A program made the position numbers and the translations under genes. A DNA stretch of 64,000 nt. Origin: CAYXTW01 sp964452645 (GTDB taxonomy: Bacteria; Zixibacteria; MSB-5A5; GN15; PGXB01). Shown in pieces: positions 47,793 through 55,669 of the stretch; the stretch's first letter is position 1; every line of letters starts with the position of its first letter. The DNA lies in contig CAYVMO010000004.1 in the NCBI GenBank assembly GCA_964452645.1, positions 62,001-126,000 of the forward strand. Reading direction: 5' to 3'. The notes under the pieces were generated by a model. The model did no database searches. It was not told where the DNA came from and was given only the letters and a program-made list of their open reading frames with translations.

Positions 47793-48980
47793 ATGCGAAT
47801 TATCGGGCCGTTTATATTTGCTCTCTGTGTTCTGACTTTTTTCGGACTGCTTGTTATTTTTCTGCTGAAATATATAAATAAAGACTGGTGGGAATATCTG
47901 CCTGTTAGAAGAATAGCCAAAGCCTTGCCGATTGTGGGCGGCATAGCGATGTTCTTATGGGTGGTCGGCTATTTTACGAAAAATATCCCGATATCAAGTA
48001 TTGGATCGACAACGACAATTATTATCTTGATTTCCCTTATAGCTTTGATACTCACGCTGCCGCTGTCAGGCGTAATTAATTCAGCAAACCGCTGGCTCTC
48101 AAAAAGGTCGCAAAAAAAAGGCAATGGCGTGGATACCACCCGGCGCATCGTATTGAAAGCGGGCGCTTCGCTTTTTCCGGCTGCAGCGCTTACTACCGGC
48201 GGTGTGGGAATTGTTCATAGTTATCAGGAAACCAGAGTCTATCTGCTGCCGATGGCTTTCGAAAATTTGCCCGAATCTCTGCATGGTTTTCGAATTCTGC
48301 ATCTGTCGGATTCCCATCTGGGAATCTATCGTATGCCCGATGACCTCGAGGATGCCCTTGACCGAGCAAAAAAGTTGAGGCCGGATATTATTCTCTATAC
48401 CGGCGATATCGCCGATGAACTGGATTTGCTTCCGGAGTCACTCAAAATGGTCGTCTCGCTTAATCCTCGCTGCGGCTGCTATGCTTCTCTGGGCAATCAC
48501 GAATATTACCGCGGTATCGCCAGGGTCCTGGCTGCTTTTCAGAAAAGCGACGTTACTTTGCTTCGGAGTAGCGGCGTTTCAATCGATGCCGGTGCCGATT
48601 CAATCTATCTGGCCGGGGCTGATGACCCGGTCAGTATGCGGAAAGACAACACCCCTTTTCTCAATCGAACCGTGGAAAAATCGATGGAAAATTATTCACC
48701 CGAAATATTCAGCATATTGATGTCGCATCGCCCCGAAGGTTTTGATGCCGCTGTTAAATATAATGTAAACCTGACATTATCAGGACATACTCATGGCGGT
48801 CAGGTCGGCATCAACGGCCGCAGCTTCTGGGAAAACTTTATGTCGGATAGATACTTATGGGGGAAATATGCCAAAGATAAATCGCAAATGTATCTTTCCT
48901 CCGGTATCGGTCACTGGCTGCCGTTCAGGCTCGGCTGCCCGCCCGAGGCGCCCGTTATTGAGTTGACGCGAAGGAGTTAA
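47793..48980 (+). CDS. Membrane-anchored metallophosphoesterase (YkuE/YaeI-like)
   Basis: Start ATG 47793; the in-frame TTG at 47781 is less likely. About four hydrophobic helices fill residues 1-95. A calcineurin-like phosphoesterase domain follows with all metal motifs: 'LHLSDSHLG', 'LYTGDIADE', 'SLGNHEYYRG', 'LMSHRPE' and 'LSGHTHGGQVG'. This layout matches the YaeI/YkuE group, which in E. coli and Bacillus acts on lipid or cell-envelope phosphodiesters such as UDP-diacylglucosamine or lipoteichoic acid precursors. The substrate here is unknown. It is divergent from the TPP riboswitch and stands alone. Confidence 0.87.
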   Translation: MRIIGPFIFALCVLTFFGLLVIFLLKYINKDWWEYLPVRRIAKALPIVGGIAMFLWVVGYFTKNIPISSIGSTTTIIILISLIALILTLPLSGVINSANRWLSKRSQKKGNGVDTTRRIVLKAGASLFPAAALTTGGVGIVHSYQETRVYLLPMAFENLPESLHGFRILHLSDSHLGIYRMPDDLEDALDRAKKLRPDIILYTGDIADELDLLPESLKMVVSLNPRCGCYASLGNHEYYRGIARVLAAFQKSDVTLLRSSGVSIDAGADSIYLAGADDPVSMRKDNTPFLNRTVEKSMENYSPEIFSILMSHRPEGFDAAVKYNVNLTLSGHTHGGQVGINGRSFWENFMSDRYLWGKYAKDKSQMYLSSGIGHWLPFRLGCPPEAPVIELTRRS

Positions 48981-49202
48981 TACATTATAAGACAGGGGAT
49001 TTATTAAAATTAGAAATCTGCCGAAAAAAAATATTAGGAATATTCTAAATCAGGTATTCTAAATTTGAAATGAGTCGATTCGATACGTATTTGATTTTGG
49101 TATTGAAACCGGAATAAAATTGTTTGTATAATTTGATGAAACCGATATGATGTTGGTTATAAGGGAGCGTAAAAGGACTTTTAAACGCTCCAAGGAGGAA
49201 AA

Positions 49203-49694
49203 ATGATAAAAGAGATTAGCAGAAGCAGCTGGGCGAAATTCTGCAAAAAATTCAGTACCGATAATCGGTATCGATTGTTCAATGTTGACGTCGCCAAAAG
49301 GGATCACAGCGACGGCAAAATCGTCTGGGAATCACCCTTTATGGGCCTGGAGCTTGAAAAGAACGGCCGCCTGATCAACGGACTCCGGCTATTTTCGGCC
49401 TGGGCTGATCCTCAGTACGCAGCGCAGTCGATTGCCTCGTTCAAGCAACCCACCAAGTTGATGCTTGAAAAAGATAAGCAGGGAAACGACTGCAAATTGA
49501 CGGTCCATACCAAGGATGGTACCCGGGCGACGGTCGAATTGATTAGCGGTAAAGACCCGAATCAACATCGGGTGCTGGTCGAAAAGGTGGCTTATTCGAT
49601 ATACGAACGGCGCGGATATTCGCACGGAAACGACCAGGTCGACTGGATTGAGGCGGAAAAGAAGGTCGCCGAGACCGAGGCTCAATTCGCCTGA
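49203..49694 (+). CDS. DUF5335-like / DUF2934 two-part protein (163 aa)
   Basis: A perfect AAGGAGG lies 5 nt before the ATG. The N-terminal 110 residues ('SSWAKFCKKFSTDNRYRLFNVDV' and an 'ITGLRLFSAWADPQ'-like core) resemble DUF5335, a small beta-rich domain; this match is tentative. The C-terminal segment 'EKVAYSIYERRGYSHGNDQVDWIEAEKKVAE' matches DUF2934, a short helical module of unknown function common in delta-proteobacteria and acidobacteria. The protein is soluble with no export signal. It precedes a PAS-SpoIIE phosphatase and a response regulator and could belong to a general stress group, but no biochemical role is known. Confidence 0.7.
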   Translation: MIKEISRSSWAKFCKKFSTDNRYRLFNVDVAKRDHSDGKIVWESPFMGLELEKNGRLINGLRLFSAWADPQYAAQSIASFKQPTKLMLEKDKQGNDCKLTVHTKDGTRATVELISGKDPNQHRVLVEKVAYSIYERRGYSHGNDQVDWIEAEKKVAETEAQFA

Positions 49695-49984
49695 TCTATC
49701 TGCCGGGATTGGCCGTCAATTCACATATTTTATTTGGGGGCGAGGTTGTTTATTGCAATAACCTGCGTTAACTACTTCGTATTGTCAAAAATTTCTTCAG
49801 CATAATAATCTCATGGGGCAAATTGTTTCGTGATGCTTTATGTTGAGTACAGATGAATTGCAGTCGGCAAAACGTGATAGCCGGAATGAATCCACGATAG
49901 CCAATAAGTTTAATAGTTTAAGAACAAACAAACGATCGGAGTTTTCCGGCCGTAAGGTGTATAGTTATTTCAACGGAGCATGGA

Positions 49985-51481
49985 GTGCCTACGAAAGAGT
50001 TGGACATCGTGAAAGGGGCGTTGAATAACATTCCCGATGGTGTTATTGTCGTTGATCTGGACGGCAATTTTCTGCTGTTCAACCGGGCCGCCGAACAGAT
50101 ATTGGGCGTCGGCGCCCATGAGTCGGACCCGGCCGATTGGAGTAAAACTTACGGATGTTATCTTCCCGATAAAATTACTCTTTTTCCGGCTGAGAAATTT
50201 CCTTTATATCGTGCCTTGCGCGGTCAGAGGGTGATTGATGAACAAATATATATTAGTAATCCGAATCGGCCGTCCGGTGCGTGGATTTCCGTAAGCGGCA
50301 AACCGTTGCGTGATGATGACGGCGATATCTGGGGCGGTATGCTCGTATTTCGAGATATTACGTCTCGTCAGAGGGAAAAGGAAGAAATCAAAAGCTACGA
50401 GCGAATTTGCTCCGCGCTGGAGCAAACTGCCGATAGTGTTATCATTACCGATCGGCAGGGTATTATCGAGTATGCCAACGCCGCTTTTGAAGAAATGACC
50501 GGGTACAGCATCAATGAAGCGGTGGGCCATAATCCGCGCTTTATGAAATCGGGTAAACATGACGAGACATTCTATAAGAATCTATGGTGTAAGCTTCTCG
50601 CCGGACGTCCCTTTCGGGGCACGATTATCAACAAAAGAAAATCGGGCGAACTGTACTGGGCGCAGCAGACGATTACACCGATAAAAGAAAACGGCGACAT
50701 CACGCATTTTGTCTCCGTCCTCAAGGACATTACCGACCTGATTGAGAAAAAAGACCAGGAAGCGAAAATGCTTGTCGCTCGTGAGGTACAGCAAAGGTTT
50801 TACGGCATCTCCGCTTCCGCGCTCGGTTATGATATCGCCGGGTCGGCCTATCCGGCCGATGAAACCGGCGGTGACTATTTCGATTTTATCGACCTGCCCG
50901 ACAATCGTCTTTGCATCGCTGTCGGTGATGTCAGCGGTCACGGTATCGGGGCGGCGCTTCTGATGGCCGAGACACGTGCCTATTTGCGATCCGTCATGAA
51001 AGAAAGTTCGGACATCGCGCGAAATCTTGCGGAGATTAACCAATTGCTTACTCCTGATCTGGGACCCGGTGAATATGTTACTTTAATGGTCTGCTGTCTC
51101 GATTCGGATAAACGGACATTGACCTATGCCAGCGCCGGACATGTTCCCGGCTTTTTGATAGATACCAGCGGTGATGTCGATCTGACCCTGGGCGGCACCG
51201 GCCCGCCGCTCGGTTTGTTTCCGAATCAGGGATATTCATCGGTCGTTATCAAACTCTCGACACCGGGACAGATATTGCTGATGCCGACCGATGGCGTCAT
51301 GGATGCGATCTCTGCCGAGGAATATCCTTTCGGTATCGAGCAGACGATAGATTACGTCGGCGCGCATCGTCACGAATCATCACAGAAAATTATCGAAGGT
51401 TTATATAAAGCGGTTCGTGCCCATGAAGGGCATCTGCCGCAACTCGACGACATCACCGCCGTCATCATCAAAGCGATGTAG
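49985..51481 (+). CDS. PAS-PAS-SpoIIE (PP2C-type) serine/threonine phosphatase
   Basis: The start is GTG 49985 with GGAG about 6-9 nt ahead. Two PAS domains (about 1-130 and 135-255; the second has 'GIIEYANAAFEEMTGYSINEAVGHNPRFMKSG') lead into a SpoIIE/RsbU-like PP2C domain with 'ADETGGDYFDF', 'IAVGDVSGHGIGAALLMAETRAYL' and 'LMPTDGVMDA'. Such enzymes dephosphorylate anti-anti-sigma proteins in partner-switching stress pathways. No anti-sigma or STAS partner is in the window, so the target is elsewhere. A LuxR response regulator follows 198 bp later, across a repeat element. Confidence 0.92.
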   Translation: MPTKELDIVKGALNNIPDGVIVVDLDGNFLLFNRAAEQILGVGAHESDPADWSKTYGCYLPDKITLFPAEKFPLYRALRGQRVIDEQIYISNPNRPSGAWISVSGKPLRDDDGDIWGGMLVFRDITSRQREKEEIKSYERICSALEQTADSVIITDRQGIIEYANAAFEEMTGYSINEAVGHNPRFMKSGKHDETFYKNLWCKLLAGRPFRGTIINKRKSGELYWAQQTITPIKENGDITHFVSVLKDITDLIEKKDQEAKMLVAREVQQRFYGISASALGYDIAGSAYPADETGGDYFDFIDLPDNRLCIAVGDVSGHGIGAALLMAETRAYLRSVMKESSDIARNLAEINQLLTPDLGPGEYVTLMVCCLDSDKRTLTYASAGHVPGFLIDTSGDVDLTLGGTGPPLGLFPNQGYSSVVIKLSTPGQILLMPTDGVMDAISAEEYPFGIEQTIDYVGAHRHESSQKIIEGLYKAVRAHEGHLPQLDDITAVIIKAM

Positions 51482-51493
51482 ACTTATCCACAT

Positions 51494-51546
51494 CATTGCG
51501 AGCCGAGACCTCTTAAAGCGGGGGCGAAGGTGCGGCAATCTCAATG
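51494..51546. repeat. REP-like palindromic repeat (CATTGCGAGCC ... GCGGCAATCTC type)
   Basis: The element starts CATTGCGAGCCGA and ends GTGCGGCAATCTCAATG, with ATTGC/GCAAT and CATTG/CAATG pairs around a GC-rich centre. Dispersed intergenic repeats of this type are well known in many bacterial genomes. Only one copy is seen here. Confidence 0.6.
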
Positions 51547-51679
51547 CCCTGATTTTCTGTCTTACGCCCCAATGCGCGCCGGCCGGCCAATCGGGAAATT
51601 CCAAATTTGGGGGTTGACGATATTTTGTCAATATTTTATATTTTAATAAGATTATTTAAGATTCGTCAAGGAGAAATAA

Positions 51680-52369
51680 GTGCTGAAGATCCGGGTACTT
51701 TTGATTGAAGATAATCGCCTTCTGCGCGAAGGCATCACGGCCATGCTAAATGAACAGCCGGATATCCAAGCGGTGTCGGCGACGGGCAATGGTGACGCCA
51801 TGGGAAAGGCAAGGGAAATCAGACCCCAGGTTGTTCTCCTTGACCTGGGCCTGAGGAGCCAGAATAGCCTGCGAGTTGCGGAACTTATCAAGAAAAAATT
51901 TCCCAAGGCCGAGATTGTAGTAATGGATCTTATTCCGGTACAGGCTGAAGTCGTCGAATTCGTTAAGGCCGGCGTTGCCGGTTTCATCCTCAAGGATGCC
52001 ACCATTGACGATTTTCTGCAAACGATCAGATCGGTTGCCAAAGGCAAGAAAGTGTTGCCGCCATCCCTGACCGGTTCGCTGTTCTCTCAAATTGTGGAAT
52101 ACGCCGTCCATAGCGGCAAGGCCGATCGTCTGATGAAAGCGGTCAGATTGACTAGGCGCGAACATGAGGTCGTCGATCTCATTGCTCGCGGAATGAGCAA
52201 CAAAGAGATCGCAAAGGAACTCAATATCGCCCTTCATACCGCCAAGAGTCACGTCCACAACACTCTCGATAAACTGGCTCTTCACACGCGATTGGAATTG
52301 GCCAGCTTTGCTCTCACCGAGGGAATGGTGAGGACATCAACGAAGAAGTCCTCCAGGAAGCGACTGTAG
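51680..52369 (+). CDS. NarL/LuxR-family response regulator with altered receiver
   Basis: The start is GTG 51680 with AAGGAG 8 nt upstream. The receiver domain has the acidic pair E10-D11, phospho-acceptor D55 ('LLDLGLR') and K105 ('ILKDA'), but the switch Thr/Ser position is Asp (D83 in 'IVVMDLIP'). A LuxR helix-turn-helix ends the protein ('LTRREHEVVDLIARGMSNKEIAKELNIALHTAKSHVHNTLDKL'). No kinase adjoins it; the neighbouring PAS-SpoIIE protein has no kinase domain. The switch change could bias it to a phosphorylation-independent state. Confidence 0.92.
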   Translation: MLKIRVLLIEDNRLLREGITAMLNEQPDIQAVSATGNGDAMGKAREIRPQVVLLDLGLRSQNSLRVAELIKKKFPKAEIVVMDLIPVQAEVVEFVKAGVAGFILKDATIDDFLQTIRSVAKGKKVLPPSLTGSLFSQIVEYAVHSGKADRLMKAVRLTRREHEVVDLIARGMSNKEIAKELNIALHTAKSHVHNTLDKLALHTRLELASFALTEGMVRTSTKKSSRKRL

Positions 52370-52467
52370 AAACTAAATCCAAGGGACTAATTCTTTTTTC
52401 AATCCTACGGCTGATTGACCGGTCATTTAAATCGGCTATATTATATCAAAGAAAAGGAGGTAGATTT

Positions 52468-52710
52468 ATGTCTACCATAAAAAAACGATCAGGTTTGGAG
52501 GAAAAATTCAGTAAGGACAAGATTATAAATTCCATGAGGAATGCCGGCATCAGTGAGGAAACCGCCGAAGAAATAGCAGGCGGTATCAGCTACCGCGAAG
52601 GCATCACGACGTCGGAGGTCCGGAATCGCGTCATTGGAGGGATCAAGAACCGTGAGCCGCAGGCCGCCAAGCAGTTCGAATCCCATCCGAGGAAAAATCA
52701 TAATCCCTGA
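52468..52710 (+). CDS. Free-standing ATP-cone domain protein (80 aa)
   Basis: AAGGAGG lies 7 nt before the ATG. Nearly the whole protein is an ATP-cone: 'IKKRSGLEEKFSKDKIINSMRNAGISEETAEEIAGG' and 'ITTSEVRNRVIGGIKNREPQAAKQFES' match the regulatory domain found at the N-terminus of ribonucleotide reductase large subunits and in NrdR. Here it has no attached catalytic or DNA-binding part and ends cleanly. It lies 148 bp before a B12-type radical SAM gene on the same strand. It may sense ATP/dATP and act on another protein; no function is demonstrated for such solo domains. Confidence 0.8.
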   Translation: MSTIKKRSGLEEKFSKDKIINSMRNAGISEETAEEIAGGISYREGITTSEVRNRVIGGIKNREPQAAKQFESHPRKNHNP

Positions 52711-52857
52711 AAAGGTACCCGCTATAAACGCTATGAAACGAGTCATGGAAACGGTGGAATCGACTTGACATGAAATACCCGCCAATGATCAGAAGTCATT
52801 TTATCACCAAATCAGACTCGGCCCGGATTTTTTTAAAACACTTAAGACCGTGGACTG

Positions 52858-54423
52858 ATGCGTAAATTAAAAATCGGCATCATTGATCTTGTTGCCAAGG
52901 CCCCGACGCGGACCTTGTGGATGCGTGTCATGGGTGCAAACTTCGTCAGCATCATGCCTCAGGTCGTTGCCACGTGGTGCGAGGAATTCGGGCATGACGT
53001 TACATTGGTCACTTATACGGGTCGAGAGAATCTTATCGAAGATTTGCCGGCGGGGGTTGACTTCGTCTTCATCAGTTCATTTACCGAAGCGGCTTTACTG
53101 TCCTATGCGCTCAGTAATTTGTTTCGATCGCGAGGCGTGATTACAGCTATCGGCGGGCCGCATGCCCGCTGTTACCCGCAGGACGCCCAGAAGTACTTCG
53201 ACTACGTGCTGGGATTCACAGACAAAGCGCTGATTCACGAGGTGCTTCGGGATTGCGCCCGGCACCGGCCTATGGGTCTGAACCTTTCGGCTGAAAAGCA
53301 GCCGGTTGAACTGCCCGGTGTAGGTAAACGCTGGAAATTCATTGAACAGACCCTGAAGAAAGCGCCGTTTATTAAGATAGTCCCGCTTCTCAGCAGCCTG
53401 GGTTGTCCCTACACCTGTGATTTCTGCATCGATTCCACCGTGCCTTTCCGTCCGCTGGATACGGAGGCCATGAAAGAAGATTTGCGTTTTCTGCTTGGTA
53501 AGCTAAAGCGCCCCCGGGTAGCATGGCACGATCCGAATTTCGGGGTTCGTTTCGACCCTTGTATGGATGCCATAGAGGAGGCGATCCCGCCGGGTCGTAT
53601 CGACTTTATCGCCGAATCGACTCTCTCTCTGCTGTCCGAGTCCCGTGTGAAGAGACTCCAGCGTAACGGTTTCAAGGCTCTCCTGCCGGGTATCGAATCG
53701 TGGTTTGAGATGGGCAAGAAGTCAAAGACCGGGACAAAAAACGGGATGGATAAGGTGCGAATGGTTTCCGATCATGTCAATATGATTCTGCGATATATCC
53801 CGTATGTACAAACCAATCATATTTTCGGACTTGACCGTGACCATGGACCGGAACCGTTCGAATTTACCAAGCGATTTCTGGATCTTAGTCCGGGAGCTTT
53901 TCCGGCCTATTCGATGCTTTCGGCGTTCGGGCAGGCGGCCCCGCTCAACCTTAAATTTCAGCGAGCGAATCGAGTTTTGCCGTTCCCCTTTCACTTTCTC
54001 AGCAACATCCAGATGAACATCAAACCTAAAAATTACTCGTGGCTGGAGTTTTATGACCATCTTATCGATGTCACGAAATACTCCTATTCCCCCCGACTGA
54101 TATTTCAACGGTTCCTGGCCAACGGCGAGACAATTCCGCGATGGCTGAATGTCGTTCGCGGTTTCTCATCGGAACGCTATGGCCGGGTCAAATATTTCAC
54201 CCAAATGCGGCGGCTGTTAAAGACCGACCGGCAATTCCGGTCTTTCTTCGAACAGGAGACGACCGAGATTCCTCGATACTTCGTAGATAAAGTACGTAAG
54301 GACCTCGGCGATTTTTGGGGTTGGCTGCCCGACGGAGCCATACGTCATGATCCCAACGCCTATCTTAAGTCACAACAAAAAACATGTTCGTACTGCGGCA
54401 TTCCGGGCGTCAACGCCGCCTGA
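52858..54423 (+). CDS. B12-binding-type radical SAM protein
   Basis: A 521-aa protein. Residues 1-130 form a Rossmann-like domain as in cobalamin-binding domains ('CEEFGHDVTLVTYTG', 'VFISSFTEAALLSYALSNLFRSRGVITAIGGPHA'), though a clear DxHxxG motif is missing. The radical SAM core follows with 'SSLGCPYTCDFCIDS' (CX3CX2C near residue 182). It belongs to the broad BchE/Elp3-like class that performs radical methylation, cyclisation or lipid and peptide modification. Its C-terminus has a Cys pair ('CSYCGIPG'). The reaction is unknown. It ends a plus-strand group that starts with the DUF2934 protein. Confidence 0.87.
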   Translation: MRKLKIGIIDLVAKAPTRTLWMRVMGANFVSIMPQVVATWCEEFGHDVTLVTYTGRENLIEDLPAGVDFVFISSFTEAALLSYALSNLFRSRGVITAIGGPHARCYPQDAQKYFDYVLGFTDKALIHEVLRDCARHRPMGLNLSAEKQPVELPGVGKRWKFIEQTLKKAPFIKIVPLLSSLGCPYTCDFCIDSTVPFRPLDTEAMKEDLRFLLGKLKRPRVAWHDPNFGVRFDPCMDAIEEAIPPGRIDFIAESTLSLLSESRVKRLQRNGFKALLPGIESWFEMGKKSKTGTKNGMDKVRMVSDHVNMILRYIPYVQTNHIFGLDRDHGPEPFEFTKRFLDLSPGAFPAYSMLSAFGQAAPLNLKFQRANRVLPFPFHFLSNIQMNIKPKNYSWLEFYDHLIDVTKYSYSPRLIFQRFLANGETIPRWLNVVRGFSSERYGRVKYFTQMRRLLKTDRQFRSFFEQETTEIPRYFVDKVRKDLGDFWGWLPDGAIRHDPNAYLKSQQKTCSYCGIPGVNAA

Positions 54424-54887
54424 TGGTAAGAACGCCATACATTATAGCACTAACTTACAATATTCATAACGTCTTTGGGGTGAGCGCGCCCGCATGGAAA
54501 ATGGCTTCGTTTCGCATATTTGGGGAATTCTTTTTTTGCGGTTTTTTGGGTGAAAATCGGCGTAAGAGATTGAGGGGGTGAAGAATAGCAGAAAATGGCT
54601 TTAGCGGAAAAACCATTTGAAAAGGATTGTCTCAGTCCCGGAGAATAGGCCATATATTCGGTATTTGCGTATGCGTATGTCGTACCACGTCAATTTCCTG
54701 TTTCTACATAACAGCCGCGACTCGCAATTTACATTGATATTGTAGGAATTTTGGAAATAGTATTGATGCCCCATAGCTTGCTATGAGATCGAAAGGAATA
54801 ACTGTACCGCTTTTTCCAACAAACTCACAGCAAGCTGTGGGCCACCCGGCGGTTTGCTGACATACGAAGATTTGAAATCCGGGGAAT
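54424..54887. other. Intergenic region with palindromic repeats
   Basis: This 464-bp region lies between the radical SAM gene and the terminator of the RRM gene, which are convergent. It contains a pair of inverted palindromes (54770-54841) listed separately. No gene is believed here; the frames at 54384-54581 and 54450-54653 are spurious. Confidence 0.55.
54770..54841. repeat. Inverted pair of REP-like palindromes
   Basis: Each arm is itself a small hairpin: CATAGC-TT-GCTATG (54772-54785 region) and CACAGC-AA-GCTGTG (54826-54839 region). The 18-nt arms are reverse complements of one another at 16 of 18 positions. The two differences are compensatory (T-A versus C-G within each hairpin), which suggests selection on the fold. 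Confidence 0.6.
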
Positions 54888-54920
54888 AAAAAAAGGAGGC
54901 CGGCCGAAGCCAGTCTCCTT
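54888..54920 (-). terminator. Intrinsic terminator of the RRM gene
   Basis: On the minus strand a stem AAGGAG-CTGGC / GCCGG-CTCCTT with a TTCG tetraloop runs into seven T residues, about 50 bp past the RRM stop codon. Confidence 0.9.
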
Positions 54921-54968
54921 AGAAATTAATCCCGCGCCTGACTCGGCGCGGATTTCATTTTGTCGTCA

Positions 54969-55262
54969 TCAATACGAACTGCGATAGCCGCCGCCACCGC
55001 CGCCGCGATTACCTCTGTCGACGCGTGGTCTGGCTTCGCTGACCTTTATCTCTCTTCCATCGATTTCGGTTCCGTTCAGGCCACCGATGGCCGCCATTGC
55101 CTCGTCCTTAGCCGACATCTCGACAAAGGCAAAACCTCTCGGCTCGCCGCTGTTTTTGTCGGTAATAATGTTGACGGTTGTGACTTCGCCATAGCCCGAA
55201 AAGGCTTTGCGTAATTGATCTTCGGTCGTATCAAACGACATGTTTCCGATGTAGATATTCAT
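54969..55262 (-). CDS. Glycine-rich RRM RNA-binding protein (97 aa)
   Basis: A single RRM fills residues 1-80, with RNP2 'IYIGNM' (3-8) and RNP1 'RGFAFVEM' (42-49). A short Arg/Gly-rich tail ends in 'GGGGGGYRSSY'. GGAG precedes the ATG. Bacterial RRM proteins of this kind (Rbp in cyanobacteria, and in many FCB bacteria) bind single-stranded RNA and are often cold-induced. It is transcribed alone, with about 400 bp of upstream DNA that may give a long 5' leader, and ends at a strong terminator. Confidence 0.95.
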   Translation of the reverse strand: MNIYIGNMSFDTTEDQLRKAFSGYGEVTTVNIITDKNSGEPRGFAFVEMSAKDEAMAAIGGLNGTEIDGREIKVSEARPRVDRGNRGGGGGGYRSSY

Positions 55263-55669
55263 CCTACACTCCGTAGTTGCTTATCTCGAAGTGAATTTCT
55301 TTCCATTGAAATCAGCTACTCCAAGATAAAAGACATCTTGCGCGTAATTGCGCGGTCAATTCGAGATTAAGCTTTTTCGGAGAGTTGTAAATTAAGACAA
55401 GACTGCGATAAAGGCCGAACTCAAATTAAACTAACGATTCATTATACGCTATGTATCGTCAAAAACCTACATTTATTTTCATAAATTATAAATTATTTTC
55501 GAATAATTCGTAATAAATCCATAAGCCGTTCAGCCCGTGCGTGTTAGGGTGGTATCGTCCCTCAATAAAATCCCTGCGAAATCGACGTTAATTCGGTTAT
55601 CAGGCGGTTTTTTAATTGCGCTTGCCGAGCTGTCTCGGCCGTTCAATCACTGAAATCGCCTTAGCGATA
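55263..55669. other. Intergenic region upstream of the RRM gene
   Basis: This 407-bp region contains the RRM promoter and possibly a long, structured leader, and the 3' end of the DUF5916 transcript. Short GC-rich inverted repeats (gccgag/ctcggc near 55630) could act as a weak terminator for the latter. No further element is recognised. Confidence 0.5.

Noticed and set aside
49840..50028. 62-codon frame before the PAS-SpoIIE gene
   Set aside because: It overlaps the start of the phosphatase gene in another frame and its sequence is polar and unremarkable.
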